The translations under genes and the position numbers were made by a program. The notes under the pieces were generated by a model. It had not been told where the DNA came from and made no database searches. It saw only the letters and a program-made list of their open reading frames with translations. A stretch of DNA of 64,000 nt. Source: Azospirillaceae bacterium (GTDB taxonomy: Bacteria > Pseudomonadota > Alphaproteobacteria > Azospirillales > Azospirillaceae). The stretch spans positions 62,001 to 126,000 of the forward strand of contig DASQNC010000071.1 of assembly GCA_035645145.1 (NCBI GenBank), written 5' to 3'. Shown piece after piece: positions 26,505 through 34,616 of this stretch (the stretch's first letter is position 1; each line of letters opens with the position of its first letter).

Positions 26505-27800
26505 CTACTTCGCGCTCATCCGGCTCGGAAGGAAAGTGACGATCTCCGGGAACACGGTGATCGCGACCACCGCGGCGGACATCAGCAGGAACAGCGGGAG
26601 TGCCGCCCGTGCGATCCGCAGGATGTCGTGGCCGGTCATCCCCTGCAGGACGAACAGGTTGAACCCGACCGGCGGGGTGATCTGCGCCATTTCGACCACC
26701 AGCACGATGAAGATGCCGAACCAGACCAGGTCGATGCCGGCCGCCTGCACGGTCGGCAGCAGGACCGCCATGGTCAGGACGATCATCGAAATGCCGTCCA
26801 GGAAGCAGCCCAGGACGATGTAGAAGACGCAGAGCACGGCGATCAGCATGTAATCCGGCATGCCCAGCCCGTGGATCCACATGGCGATGGCCCGCGGCAG
26901 ACCGGTGAATCCCATGGCGAGCGTCAAAAAGGCGGCTCCCGCCAGGATCAGGCCGATCATGCAGGACAGCCGCACGGCGCCCATCAGGCTGTCGCGGGCC
27001 ATGGCCATGGTCAGGCTGCGCTGTGCGGCGGCCAGGGCGAGCGCACCCAGCACGCCGAGGGCGGCGCTTTCGGTCGCGGTGGCGAGCCCGCCGTAGATGG
27101 ATCCCAGCACCGCGAGGATCAGCAGCGCGGCGGGGATCAGCTCGCGGCTTTCCCGGATGCGTTCGGCAAGCGTGTAGTGGACCGTTTCGACCGGGATCGA
27201 GGCGGGATCCCGCAACGCCCTGTACACGATGTAGCCGCTGAACAGCCCCGCCAGCATCAGACCCGGCACGACGCCCGCGATGAAAAGCTGCGCGATGGAA
27301 ACGTCGGCGGTGACACCGTAGACGATCATCATGATCGACGGCGGGATCAGAAGGCCCAGCGTGCCGGCGCCGGCCAGCGTGCCGATGATCATGTCCTCGG
27401 AATAGCCCCGCCGGCGCAGCTCGGGGATCGTGATCCGTCCGACGGTCGCGCAGGTCGCGGCCGACGAGCCGGAGATCGCTGCGAAGATCGTGCAGCCCAG
27501 CACATTGACGTGCAGCAGCCGTCCGGGCACGCGGCCCATCCAGGGGGCCAAGCCGCGGAACAGCCCCTCCGACAGCTTGGACCGGAACAGGATCTCGCCC
27601 ATCCAGATGAAGAGCGGGAGCGCCGTCAGCGTCCAGGTGGCGGTCGCGTCCCACAGGCGCCCGCCCATCAGGTTCAGGATGGCGCGGTCGGTGAAGAACG
27701 CCATCGCCACCCAGCCGGTGGCCAGCAGCGCCAGCCCGATCCAAAGGCCAAGCCCCAGCAGTGCGAACAGGATGAGGATGAGAAGGATCGTCAGGATCAT
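26505..27800 (-). CDS. dctM: TRAP transporter large permease DctM
   Basis: 431 residues, about 12 hydrophobic segments. GGRLWDATATWTLTALPLFI, ISGSSAATCATVGRITIPEL, LAGAGTLGLLIPPSIMMIVY and VEMAQITPPVGFNLFVLQGM are diagnostic of TRAP DctM subunits. It forms the sodium-driven transport channel in the inner membrane, together with DctQ. Last gene of the dctPQM operon; starts 10 bases after the dctQ stop. Confidence 0.96.
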   Translation of the reverse strand: MILTILLILILFALLGLGLWIGLALLATGWVAMAFFTDRAILNLMGGRLWDATATWTLTALPLFIWMGEILFRSKLSEGLFRGLAPWMGRVPGRLLHVNVLGCTIFAAISGSSAATCATVGRITIPELRRRGYSEDMIIGTLAGAGTLGLLIPPSIMMIVYGVTADVSIAQLFIAGVVPGLMLAGLFSGYIVYRALRDPASIPVETVHYTLAERIRESRELIPAALLILAVLGSIYGGLATATESAALGVLGALALAAAQRSLTMAMARDSLMGAVRLSCMIGLILAGAAFLTLAMGFTGLPRAIAMWIHGLGMPDYMLIAVLCVFYIVLGCFLDGISMIVLTMAVLLPTVQAAGIDLVWFGIFIVLVVEMAQITPPVGFNLFVLQGMTGHDILRIARAALPLFLLMSAAVVAITVFPEIVTFLPSRMSAK

Positions 27801-27810
27801 GGCCGCGCCC

Positions 27811-28323
27811 TCACTCGATCCGCGCGGGTTCGTGACCCGCCTGTGGCCGGATGCGCTGCCCGCGCAGCTCGTCCACCGTTTCCTCGATCAGCGACACCAG
27901 GAACACCAGGGCGCCAAATGCGACGACGGATTGGGGGATCCACAGCGGTGTGGCGTCGGACATCTGCGACACGTCCCCGAAGCGCCAGGAGTTCCAGGCA
28001 CTGCGGCCCAGCGCCAGGGCCATCATGCCCGACAGCGCCACGCCCAGGACCAGGACGGCGATCTCCGTGGTCCGGGCCGCACGGGGGCCAAGGCGCCCGG
28101 TGAACAGCGTCACCCGAATGTGCTCGCCCGCCTTCAATGTCGGCGCCAGGGCCAGGAACAGCGTCGCGGCGAGCAGATAGCCGGCATACGCGTCGAGGCC
28201 GGGAACGAAGAACCCGAACGCGCCGCCGGCGATGTTCAGGGTGATCATGGCCAGCATGGCGACCAGGCACGCCCCGGCCGCATAACCGCACGCACTGTAG
28301 AGCACGGCGAGCGCACGCCGCAT
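27811..28323 (-). CDS. dctQ: TRAP transporter small permease DctQ
   Basis: 170 residues with four transmembrane segments. MLAMITLNIAGGAFGFFVPG, LDAYAGYLLAATLFLALAP, LKAGEHIRVTLFTGRLGPRA fit the DctQ pattern (G-E-H-I-R-V motif). It supports DctM in the inner membrane. The ATG at 28323 starts just before the first membrane segment. It follows a stem-loop 37 bases upstream that separates it from dctP. Confidence 0.93.
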   Translation of the reverse strand: MRRALAVLYSACGYAAGACLVAMLAMITLNIAGGAFGFFVPGLDAYAGYLLAATLFLALAPTLKAGEHIRVTLFTGRLGPRAARTTEIAVLVLGVALSGMMALALGRSAWNSWRFGDVSQMSDATPLWIPQSVVAFGALVFLVSLIEETVDELRGQRIRPQAGHEPARIE

Positions 28324-28360
28324 TGGGGGACCCCCGGTGGATGGAGCTGGTCTGGATGGC

Positions 28361-28396
28361 GCAAGGGCCCGCCGGAGGTGGCCGGCGGGCCCTTGC
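28361..28396 (-). terminator. stem-loop between dctP and dctQ (attenuator or mRNA stabiliser)
   Basis: GCAAGGGCCCGCCGG (28361-28375) pairs perfectly with CCGGCGGGCCCTTGC (28382-28396) around 6 bases. It starts 4 bases after the dctP stop and has no T-tract on the minus strand. Such elements often protect the upstream binding-protein message and reduce read-through to the permeases. Confidence 0.8.
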
Positions 28397-28399
28397 GGA

Positions 28400-29374
28400 T
28401 CATTCCTGGCGGAAGCGGCCGAGCACCGCGGTGGCTTCCGGACCGGCACGCTTGCCCCAGTCCTCGACAAGCTGGGTGCCGATCCGGGCAAGGTCGCGCT
28501 TCAGTTCGGCACTGGGTTCCAGCACGCGGACACCGTTGGCCGCCAGGGTCTGCGTGGCCGCCTGGGCCGCCGCCTGGCTGGCCGCCCAACCGCGCGTCTC
28601 GGCGGCCCGCGCGGCGGCAAGGACGGCGTCACGGACCGGCGCGTCCAGCGCGGCGAACGCCGCTTCGTTCACGATGACGGCGTTCTTCGGCAGGAACGCC
28701 TGGATGTCGTAGTAGAATTTGACGCTCGTTTCCCACACACGGCTGTCCACCCCCGTGACGGGCGATGTCAGCATGGCGTTGATGCGCCCGGTGGCCAGGG
28801 CTTCGGACAGCTCCGCCGCCTGGATGGTGGACACCGACAGGCCGGCAAGCTCGCCGAACCGCGCCGCCGACGGGCCGTACGACCGGAAGCGCAGGCCCCG
28901 CATATCGGCGACCGATTTCAACTCGCGGTTCGCGTACAGGCCCTGCGGCGGCCACGGCACCGCGTACAGCACGCGGATGCCCTGGCCTTTCAGTTGCGCC
29001 TCGACGAGCGGGCGCGATGCGTCCCAAAGCTGCTTGGCGCGGTCGTAGCCGGTGACGACGAACGGCACCGCGTCCATGCCGAAGACGGGGGCCTCGTTCT
29101 CCAGTCCCGGCAGGAACACCTCGCCGATGCGGATGTCGCCGGACTGGACGTTGCGCTTGATCTGCGGCAGCGGCATCAGCGAGCCGCCGGGGTGGACGAC
29201 GATCTCCAGCTTGCCGCCGGTGTCCGCCTTCACCTGGTCGGCGAAGGCCTGGATGTTCTGGGTGTGGAAGTTGCCGGGCGGATAGCCGGTCGGCATCTGC
29301 CAGGTCTCCGCCGACGCAATGGACACCGCCGCCGCCAGGCAGGCGAGTGAACCCAGTCCCAGACGCATGAACAT
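28400..29374 (-). CDS. dctP: TRAP transporter substrate-binding protein DctP
   Basis: 324 residues. MFMRLGLGSLACLAAAVSIA is the signal peptide, cleaved near SAE. NFHTQNIQAFADQVKADTGG, IGEVFLPGLENEAPVFGMDA and the ligand-binding block MRGLRFRSYGPSAARFGELA, in which the Arg normally contacts a carboxylate, place it in the DctP family. The ligand is probably an organic acid but cannot be told. An ATG two codons in (29368) is an alternative start. First gene of dctPQM. Confidence 0.95.
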   Translation of the reverse strand: MFMRLGLGSLACLAAAVSIASAETWQMPTGYPPGNFHTQNIQAFADQVKADTGGKLEIVVHPGGSLMPLPQIKRNVQSGDIRIGEVFLPGLENEAPVFGMDAVPFVVTGYDRAKQLWDASRPLVEAQLKGQGIRVLYAVPWPPQGLYANRELKSVADMRGLRFRSYGPSAARFGELAGLSVSTIQAAELSEALATGRINAMLTSPVTGVDSRVWETSVKFYYDIQAFLPKNAVIVNEAAFAALDAPVRDAVLAAARAAETRGWAASQAAAQAATQTLAANGVRVLEPSAELKRDLARIGTQLVEDWGKRAGPEATAVLGRFRQE

Positions 29375-29549
29375 CCCTGGTCTCCTTCCCGTGGGCGCGC
29401 TCTCTTGGCGCTTCGTCCCTCAACGCTGACGGAACGCGGGGAATTGTCAACGTTCCCGCGCGGGGGGAGGGATCGGGCATGGGGATGCCGCAGTTCTCCG
29501 GGCGGCGGTGCCTGTCGCCGAGTGGGGCGAATGCCGGTCGTTCTGTCTC

Positions 29550-29784
29550 TTGGCCGGAGTTGGCGAAGAAATTGCGGTACTCGGCCGGGGTGAAGCGCTC
29601 CAGCGCGCGGGCGATGGCGGACCAGAGGTTGCCGACGGTGCGGGCGGCCCGCAGCAGGGTCTTGAGCTTGGCGAAGGCCTGCTCGATGGGGGGAATTCGG
29701 GTGAACAGGGCGGCAGGTACAGCACCGAGGCCCCACCGCCGCAACCACCCGCTCCCACAGGTCCTCGGACAGCCATCGTCCCAT
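29550..29784 (-). mobile_element. IS630-family transposase remnant, internally deleted
   Basis: MGRWLSEDLWERVVAAV at 29784 is the N-terminus of IS630 transposases. The sequence then jumps, with frame changes, to SVLYLPPCSPEF and PPIEQAFAKLKTLLRAA, the region holding the last acidic residue of the DDE triad, and ends TPAEYRNFFANSGQ, the usual IS630 C-terminus. About 250 central residues are missing. No terminal repeats were identified. Confidence 0.8.
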
Positions 29785-29811
29785 GCAGGCTGCCCCAACT
29801 CCAGCCCCACG

Positions 29812-29985
29812 GGTGAATTGCAAAAGCTCTGGCCCTGGATCAAGCATCTGTTCGCTGACGGCGCCTTTGGCTGGGCTCATGGACAGGGCTGCTTTCCTTG
29901 GCCTCATCATCAAGGTCGTACGCCGTCTTGAGAGAACTGGGCGCATCCAAGCTCTGTCCCGCCGCTGGGTGGAGCGGATTATTTT
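29812..29985 (+). mobile_element. IS5-type transposase C-terminal remnant
   Basis: LQKLWPWIKHLFADGA in one frame continues as LAGLMDRAAFLGLIIKVVRR then IQALSRRWVERIIF in the next. Together these match the C-terminal part of IS5-group transposases (FADGAY... RRWVVERTF). One residue of the RRWVVERTF motif is lost and the sequence stops where fhuB ends. Opposite in orientation to the IS630 remnant and abutting it. Confidence 0.75.
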
Positions 29986-32049
29986 TCAAAAGGACTCCGA
30001 GGATTTGCGGGAGTGCACCCGGCTTCGGGTTAGCAGGGCAATGAAGTAGACGCCCCCGAGCACCGAGGCGACCATGCCGGTCGGGAGCTGCGCCGGATAG
30101 ATCATGATCCGCGCCAGCCAGTCCGACAGAAGCAACAAGCCAGCGCCAACGAGAGCCGAAACTGCGAGTTGGGCCCTGGCGCTCCTCGCACCAAGCAGCG
30201 CCGCCATGTGCGGAGCAAGCAATCCGATGAACGCAACGGGCCCGATGACGGAGGTCACAAGCGCCGTCAGCAGAGCCGCGATCATCAGAAGGACGAGGCG
30301 CGCTTGTCCGACCGGCAGTCCCCGTGCGGAGGCTATTGCGTCGCCTACCGAGATCAGCGTCAGCCAGCGATGCAGCAACAGGCCCACTGCACAGACCATG
30401 AGCACGGCGAAGAACAGAAACAGCGCGTCATCCGCGGCGACGGGATACGTCGAGCCGTTCAGCCAGTTCAGGATGGCGAATGCGGCATTACTCCCCGATG
30501 CAAGGAGGAACTGGACGAGGGCATCCATCAGGGCGGCAATCGATATGCCGACGAGGGCCATGATCCCGGGCGAGAAGTCATGCCGTCGTCCAAGGACGAT
30601 CAGCAGGAGCAGGACGACGGTGCTGCCGAGCAACGCTCCGAGGGCGCCGCTTTCGAAGATCGATCCCCCCCAAAACACGACGCCTGCCACGAGAGCGAGC
30701 GTGGCTCCCTGTGACATGCCCATGATATCGGGGCTGGCGAGGGGGTTCCTGAGCAATCGCTGGAGAATGACCCCGGCGACGGCCATGCCCATGCCGGCGG
30801 CAAGGGCAGCCAGCATGCGCGGCCATCGTAGCGCGAGCACGGTCTGGCCGGGCAGTTCCATGATCCATCCTGCCTGGGAAGGCGCAACCATCAACGCAAC
30901 GGCGATAATGAGGGCGATGAGCGCAAGCAGGATGCCCATAGCTGCGCCACCGAGGCGTGTCCGCCCCTCGATCAGCCCGAAGGCCGTATGATCCTTGGCC
31001 GTCAAGGATTTGCGGGTCAACAGGATCAGCGCCGGAGCGCCGATGAGCGCCGCGCTCGCCCCGCTCGGGACAAGATTGGCCGTGAGGCGGCTTGCCAACA
31101 GCGCGATGCTGTCCGTCATCAGCAGCAGTGCTGCACCTGCAAGGAGGCTGGACACCATCTCGTCGAGGCTATTCCGGACGCCAAGTCCACGCGCAACATT
31201 GGGCGCAAGGAGTGCGACGAAGCCGATGATCCCGACAGCGGTCACCGCGCTGGCGGTGATCCAGAGGCACACGGCCAGCAGTGACAGAAGGACTGGCCAA
31301 ACCGGCAGCCCGCGCGCTGCTGCGCCCTCTTCGCCCAGGCGCAGGAGCGTCAAGGGCCGCGGCGCGGCCGCCAGGAGAAGGAGCCCGATCGCGACTCTGG
31401 GTGCAAGCCACATCACCCACGTCCAGTCGGTCTGGGTCAGATCGCCTGTCCTCCAGACAAGAAGGCCCTTCGCAAACTCCCGGTTGAGGAGCACCAGGCC
31501 GCTGGCAATCGACACGAACAGGATGTTGACCGCCATGCCCGCGAGCACGATCGGCAGCCCGCCAATGCCGGACCGTCCCGCGATCAGCATGACCAGCCCC
31601 GTTGCGAGGACCGCCCCCGTCATGCTGAACCATTCGCCATGGCTCGCGGCGAGATCGGGAGCGTAGATCGTTACGATCACCAGGGCGAGCCAAGCCCCCG
31701 ACGAGGTGCCCATGGTCATTGGTGAGACGAGCCTGTTCTGAAGTGCCTGCTGGAGCACGCTGCCGACAAGGCCCAGAGCTGCGCCGATCATGGCCGCGAG
31801 CACGGCGCGCGGCAGCGCCGCGAACAGGAAGCGCGCATCCTCGAACGCCGCCGGCTCGGCTCCCATCAGGAGTTCCAGACGGCGTGACAGGTCAACCCCG
31901 CTGCCGAGCTCGGCATGCAGGAGGAAGGCCAGAACCAGTGCGGCAGCTGTCGCTGCATAGCGGGCAGCAGCGCTGCCGAGTCCCTGCACCCTCCCGGACC
32001 AGGCGCCCGCTCCGGAATGGGGAGCCGCCGACGGAGGGCGGGCCGGCAT
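29986..32049 (-). CDS. fhuB: Fe(3+)-hydroxamate ABC transporter permease FhuB (fused double permease)
   Basis: 687 residues with two FecCD-type halves of about 330 residues: the first has LGLVGSVLQQALQNRLVSPM, the second GMGMAVAGVILQRLLRNPLA, both the conserved permease loops. About 20 membrane segments. This fused arrangement is specific to FhuB. It imports siderophore-iron across the inner membrane with FhuC and FhuD. The ATG at 32049 is 8 bases after the fhuD stop. The C-terminus abuts the IS5-type remnant. GC is clearly lower than in genes outside the island. Confidence 0.9.
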   Translation of the reverse strand: MPARPPSAAPHSGAGAWSGRVQGLGSAAARYAATAAALVLAFLLHAELGSGVDLSRRLELLMGAEPAAFEDARFLFAALPRAVLAAMIGAALGLVGSVLQQALQNRLVSPMTMGTSSGAWLALVIVTIYAPDLAASHGEWFSMTGAVLATGLVMLIAGRSGIGGLPIVLAGMAVNILFVSIASGLVLLNREFAKGLLVWRTGDLTQTDWTWVMWLAPRVAIGLLLLAAAPRPLTLLRLGEEGAAARGLPVWPVLLSLLAVCLWITASAVTAVGIIGFVALLAPNVARGLGVRNSLDEMVSSLLAGAALLLMTDSIALLASRLTANLVPSGASAALIGAPALILLTRKSLTAKDHTAFGLIEGRTRLGGAAMGILLALIALIIAVALMVAPSQAGWIMELPGQTVLALRWPRMLAALAAGMGMAVAGVILQRLLRNPLASPDIMGMSQGATLALVAGVVFWGGSIFESGALGALLGSTVVLLLLIVLGRRHDFSPGIMALVGISIAALMDALVQFLLASGSNAAFAILNWLNGSTYPVAADDALFLFFAVLMVCAVGLLLHRWLTLISVGDAIASARGLPVGQARLVLLMIAALLTALVTSVIGPVAFIGLLAPHMAALLGARSARAQLAVSALVGAGLLLLSDWLARIMIYPAQLPTGMVASVLGGVYFIALLTRSRVHSRKSSESF

Positions 32050-32057
32050 TCCGACGC

Positions 32058-32960
32058 TCAAGGCTTCGCCTTCATGAGCGCATCGGCGAAGGCCTCCGCC
32101 AGGAGCCCGACCGAGAATGGTCCGCCGAATGTCCAAGTCGACGGAATAGAGGTGAACCGTCCGCCCTTGACGAAAGGCATGAACGCCCAAAGCTGGGTCG
32201 AGAACACGTTCTCGGCCTGCGGGAACGGCTCGATATGGATGACGTAACCATCCTTCGCCTGACTGAGCTCCTCGATCTTGCGCAGGGCGAAGCCCCAGGT
32301 GGAGGGGGCCTGGGGAAAGCCGTTCTCAATCCCCAATGCCTCGAGCGCATACTGCGCCATCGAGTTGGCGCCATGGACACGCACGCGCGAGCCGTCGATG
32401 AAACGGGCCGGCGTGACCTTCGGCAGCTTGCCCTGGAAATGGTCGGACAATTTGACCTTGAGGGCGGAGAGCCGTTGATCGAGATCGTCGAGACGCCGCT
32501 GCGCGAGTTCCTCACGGCCGAAGAGCCTGGCGAGAACCTTGTAGATCTCGCGCGAGGCCAGATAGTTGTTGTGATCCTCCTTGAACGCGTCGAAGTGAAG
32601 AACGGGCGCAATGGCCTCAAGCTTTGCAACGAATGCATTCTGCTCGTCGCTGGCGAGAATGAGATCGGGCCTGAGCTCGGCGATTTTCTCGAGATTAGGC
32701 TCCTGTCTGGTTCCGACGTCGTCGACCCCGTCCGGCAGGTGCGGACGCACTACCCAAGTCCTGTAGCCCTTGCTGTCGGCGATTGCCACAGGTGTGATGT
32801 CGAGTTGGAGCACCTGCTCGACAAGCTCCCAACTTAATACGATGACACGCTCCGGGGGCTTGGCGAAGTCCTGCGGTCCACGACTGTCCGAGACGGTAAC
32901 AGCGAAGACGGGGAATGGGAGAGAGAGAAGGAGTGCCAGCACAGAGACGGCGAGTTTCAA
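32058..32960 (-). CDS. fhuD: siderophore-iron ABC transporter substrate-binding protein (FhuD-like)
   Basis: 300 residues with a signal peptide MKLAVSVLALLLSLPFPVFA. The mature part starts VTVSDSRGPQDFAKPPERVI and has SWELVEQVLQLDITPVAIAD, ELRPDLILASDEQN and RFIDGSRVRVHGANSMAQYA, matching FhuD/FepB-type class III binding proteins. It presents the ferric siderophore to FhuB in the periplasm. Placed between fhuC and fhuB as in fhuACDB operons. Specific siderophore not deducible. Confidence 0.88.
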   Translation of the reverse strand: MKLAVSVLALLLSLPFPVFAVTVSDSRGPQDFAKPPERVIVLSWELVEQVLQLDITPVAIADSKGYRTWVVRPHLPDGVDDVGTRQEPNLEKIAELRPDLILASDEQNAFVAKLEAIAPVLHFDAFKEDHNNYLASREIYKVLARLFGREELAQRRLDDLDQRLSALKVKLSDHFQGKLPKVTPARFIDGSRVRVHGANSMAQYALEALGIENGFPQAPSTWGFALRKIEELSQAKDGYVIHIEPFPQAENVFSTQLWAFMPFVKGGRFTSIPSTWTFGGPFSVGLLAEAFADALMKAKP

Positions 32961-32970
32961 AGGGACGATC

Positions 32971-33771
32971 CTATCGATTCACGATCGCAATCTTTTTGGC
33001 GATCAAGGGATGGTCGACGAGATGAATGTCGACGTCGTAGAGACCGGACAGCAGGTCGGATGACAACAGCGCATCGCTCGAACCGTCGAAGGCCACTTCG
33101 CCATGCCTGAGGGCGATGATCCGGTCCGCATATCGGGTCGCGAGATTGACGTCGTGGAGCACGACGACGATGCCCTTGCCCGCATGGCGGTTCAGGGTCG
33201 AGAGCAGCGCCATCAGGTCATACTGATGACCGAGATCAAGTGCGGACGTCGGCTCGTCGAGCAGCAGGAACGGCGACTGCTGGGCCAGCAGCATGGCGAT
33301 CCAGGCGCGCTGACGCTCGCCGCCGGACAGATGATCGACCAGTGTTTCCGCATGCGGCTCGACATGCGTGAGCGCCATCGCCTCATTGACGGCGCGCCTG
33401 TCCTCACTGCGCCAGTGCCCGAGGGTGCCGCGCCAGGCGAAGCGGCCGAGATAGACGAGTTCCCTCACCGTCAGTCCGGCGACATTGGGTAGCCGTTGCG
33501 GCAGGTAGGCGATGGCGCGGGCCAGGTCGCGCTGGGACAGCTCATGCAGAGGCTTGCCGTCGAGGCTGACCGTGCCTTCATCCGGGCTCGCCTGGCGCGC
33601 GAGGATATTCATCAGTGTCGACTTGCCGGAGCCGTTGTGGCCGAGGATCACGGTCAGATCCGAGCGCACGATCACCAGGCGGTCGGCCTTGAGAACCCTG
33701 CGTGAGCCACGCCTGATGCTCAGGCCGGCGACCTCGATCGTGTTCACGGCCGGAATGAATGCGCTAGGCAT
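32971..33771 (-). CDS. fhuC: siderophore-iron ABC transporter ATP-binding protein (FhuC-like)
   Basis: 266 residues: Walker A GHNGSGKST, Q-loop YLPQRLP, signature LSGGERQR and Walker B LLLDEPTSALDLGHQ, followed by the switch His in VVLHDVNLATRYAD. This is the FecE/FhuC-type ATPase that drives FhuB. The ATG at 33771 overlaps the end of the fhuF gene by 8 bases. fhuD begins 10 bases after its stop. Confidence 0.92.
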   Translation of the reverse strand: MPSAFIPAVNTIEVAGLSIRRGSRRVLKADRLVIVRSDLTVILGHNGSGKSTLMNILARQASPDEGTVSLDGKPLHELSQRDLARAIAYLPQRLPNVAGLTVRELVYLGRFAWRGTLGHWRSEDRRAVNEAMALTHVEPHAETLVDHLSGGERQRAWIAMLLAQQSPFLLLDEPTSALDLGHQYDLMALLSTLNRHAGKGIVVVLHDVNLATRYADRIIALRHGEVAFDGSSDALLSSDLLSGLYDVDIHLVDHPLIAKKIAIVNR

Positions 33772-34549
33772 GATGCTCCCAGTATTCCTTCTGTCGGCAC
33801 AGGCGGACCTCCTCGCTCTGCTGCGTCGGGCAGGAGGGGCAAATGGCTCCATTGGCGCAGAGATAGGCCATGCAGCATGCTCTGCGCTCCAGGACCAGTT
33901 GCTCGCGCCCGCAGGAGAGTGTGATTGGCCTGAGCGCGCTCATAGATTCGAGGCCGGCGGCTTCAAGCCAGGCACAGGCGTAATCCTGCAACTCCGCGTT
34001 TCCAAAGCTGGCGTCGAGCCGTCCGAGGCGGAGAAGGAGACCGAGGAGTCTGTCCGCCAGAAGCCGCCTTGCGGTGGTCCGCTTCACAGTCGCGAACTCG
34101 TGCCTGTTGGTCTCCTTGGCGAGGCGGCTCATATCGGCCATCAGGGTTTCCGCAAGCTCCTGGAGCTGACAGCCCGCCTCGCGGATCAGGTGCTTTGTCG
34201 TCCCACGGGCACAGTGCGGCGACGGCAGGCGGAACCCGCCGATGCCTTCCGGTCTAAGGCGCTGGCTCATGCCGCCCACCTTCGGCAGCAACGAAAAACG
34301 GTGGACGGCCAGGAGGGCGATTGCGACCGGCTGCCAGTTGAGATGGTTCCAGCAGCTTGCGGACCAGAAGGCGGCCCCTGCCTCGAGATGGCCGTCTCTG
34401 ATAGTGCCATATAGCTGCCGCAACGCAGCACGGTTGTCCGCGCCAGGTGATACCCAGCCCGTGGAATGGCCTCCCACCTCACCGTGGAGTATTGGCACAA
34501 AGCCTGCCGCGGCCTCGAACAGATCTTCGAGGTTCGCATTGTCCGCCAC
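33764..34549 (-). CDS. fhuF: siderophore-iron reductase FhuF-like
   Basis: 261 residues. The C-terminal RRACCMAYLCANGAICPSCP holds the CC-x10-C-x2-C motif that binds the unusual [2Fe-2S] cluster of FhuF. FWSASCWNHLNWQPVAIALL matches the central region of the family. FhuF reduces ferric iron from imported hydroxamate siderophores in the cytoplasm. It is first after the receptor gene and overlaps fhuC. Confidence 0.85.
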   Translation of the reverse strand: MADNANLEDLFEAAAGFVPILHGEVGGHSTGWVSPGADNRAALRQLYGTIRDGHLEAGAAFWSASCWNHLNWQPVAIALLAVHRFSLLPKVGGMSQRLRPEGIGGFRLPSPHCARGTTKHLIREAGCQLQELAETLMADMSRLAKETNRHEFATVKRTTARRLLADRLLGLLLRLGRLDASFGNAELQDYACAWLEAAGLESMSALRPITLSCGREQLVLERRACCMAYLCANGAICPSCPTQQSEEVRLCRQKEYWEHHA

Positions 34550-34616
34550 GATACGACGCCTGTTCCGCTGGTGAAGGTATTCCCTCCGGTCTTACGATAG
34601 GCCGGAGAGTTTTCCA

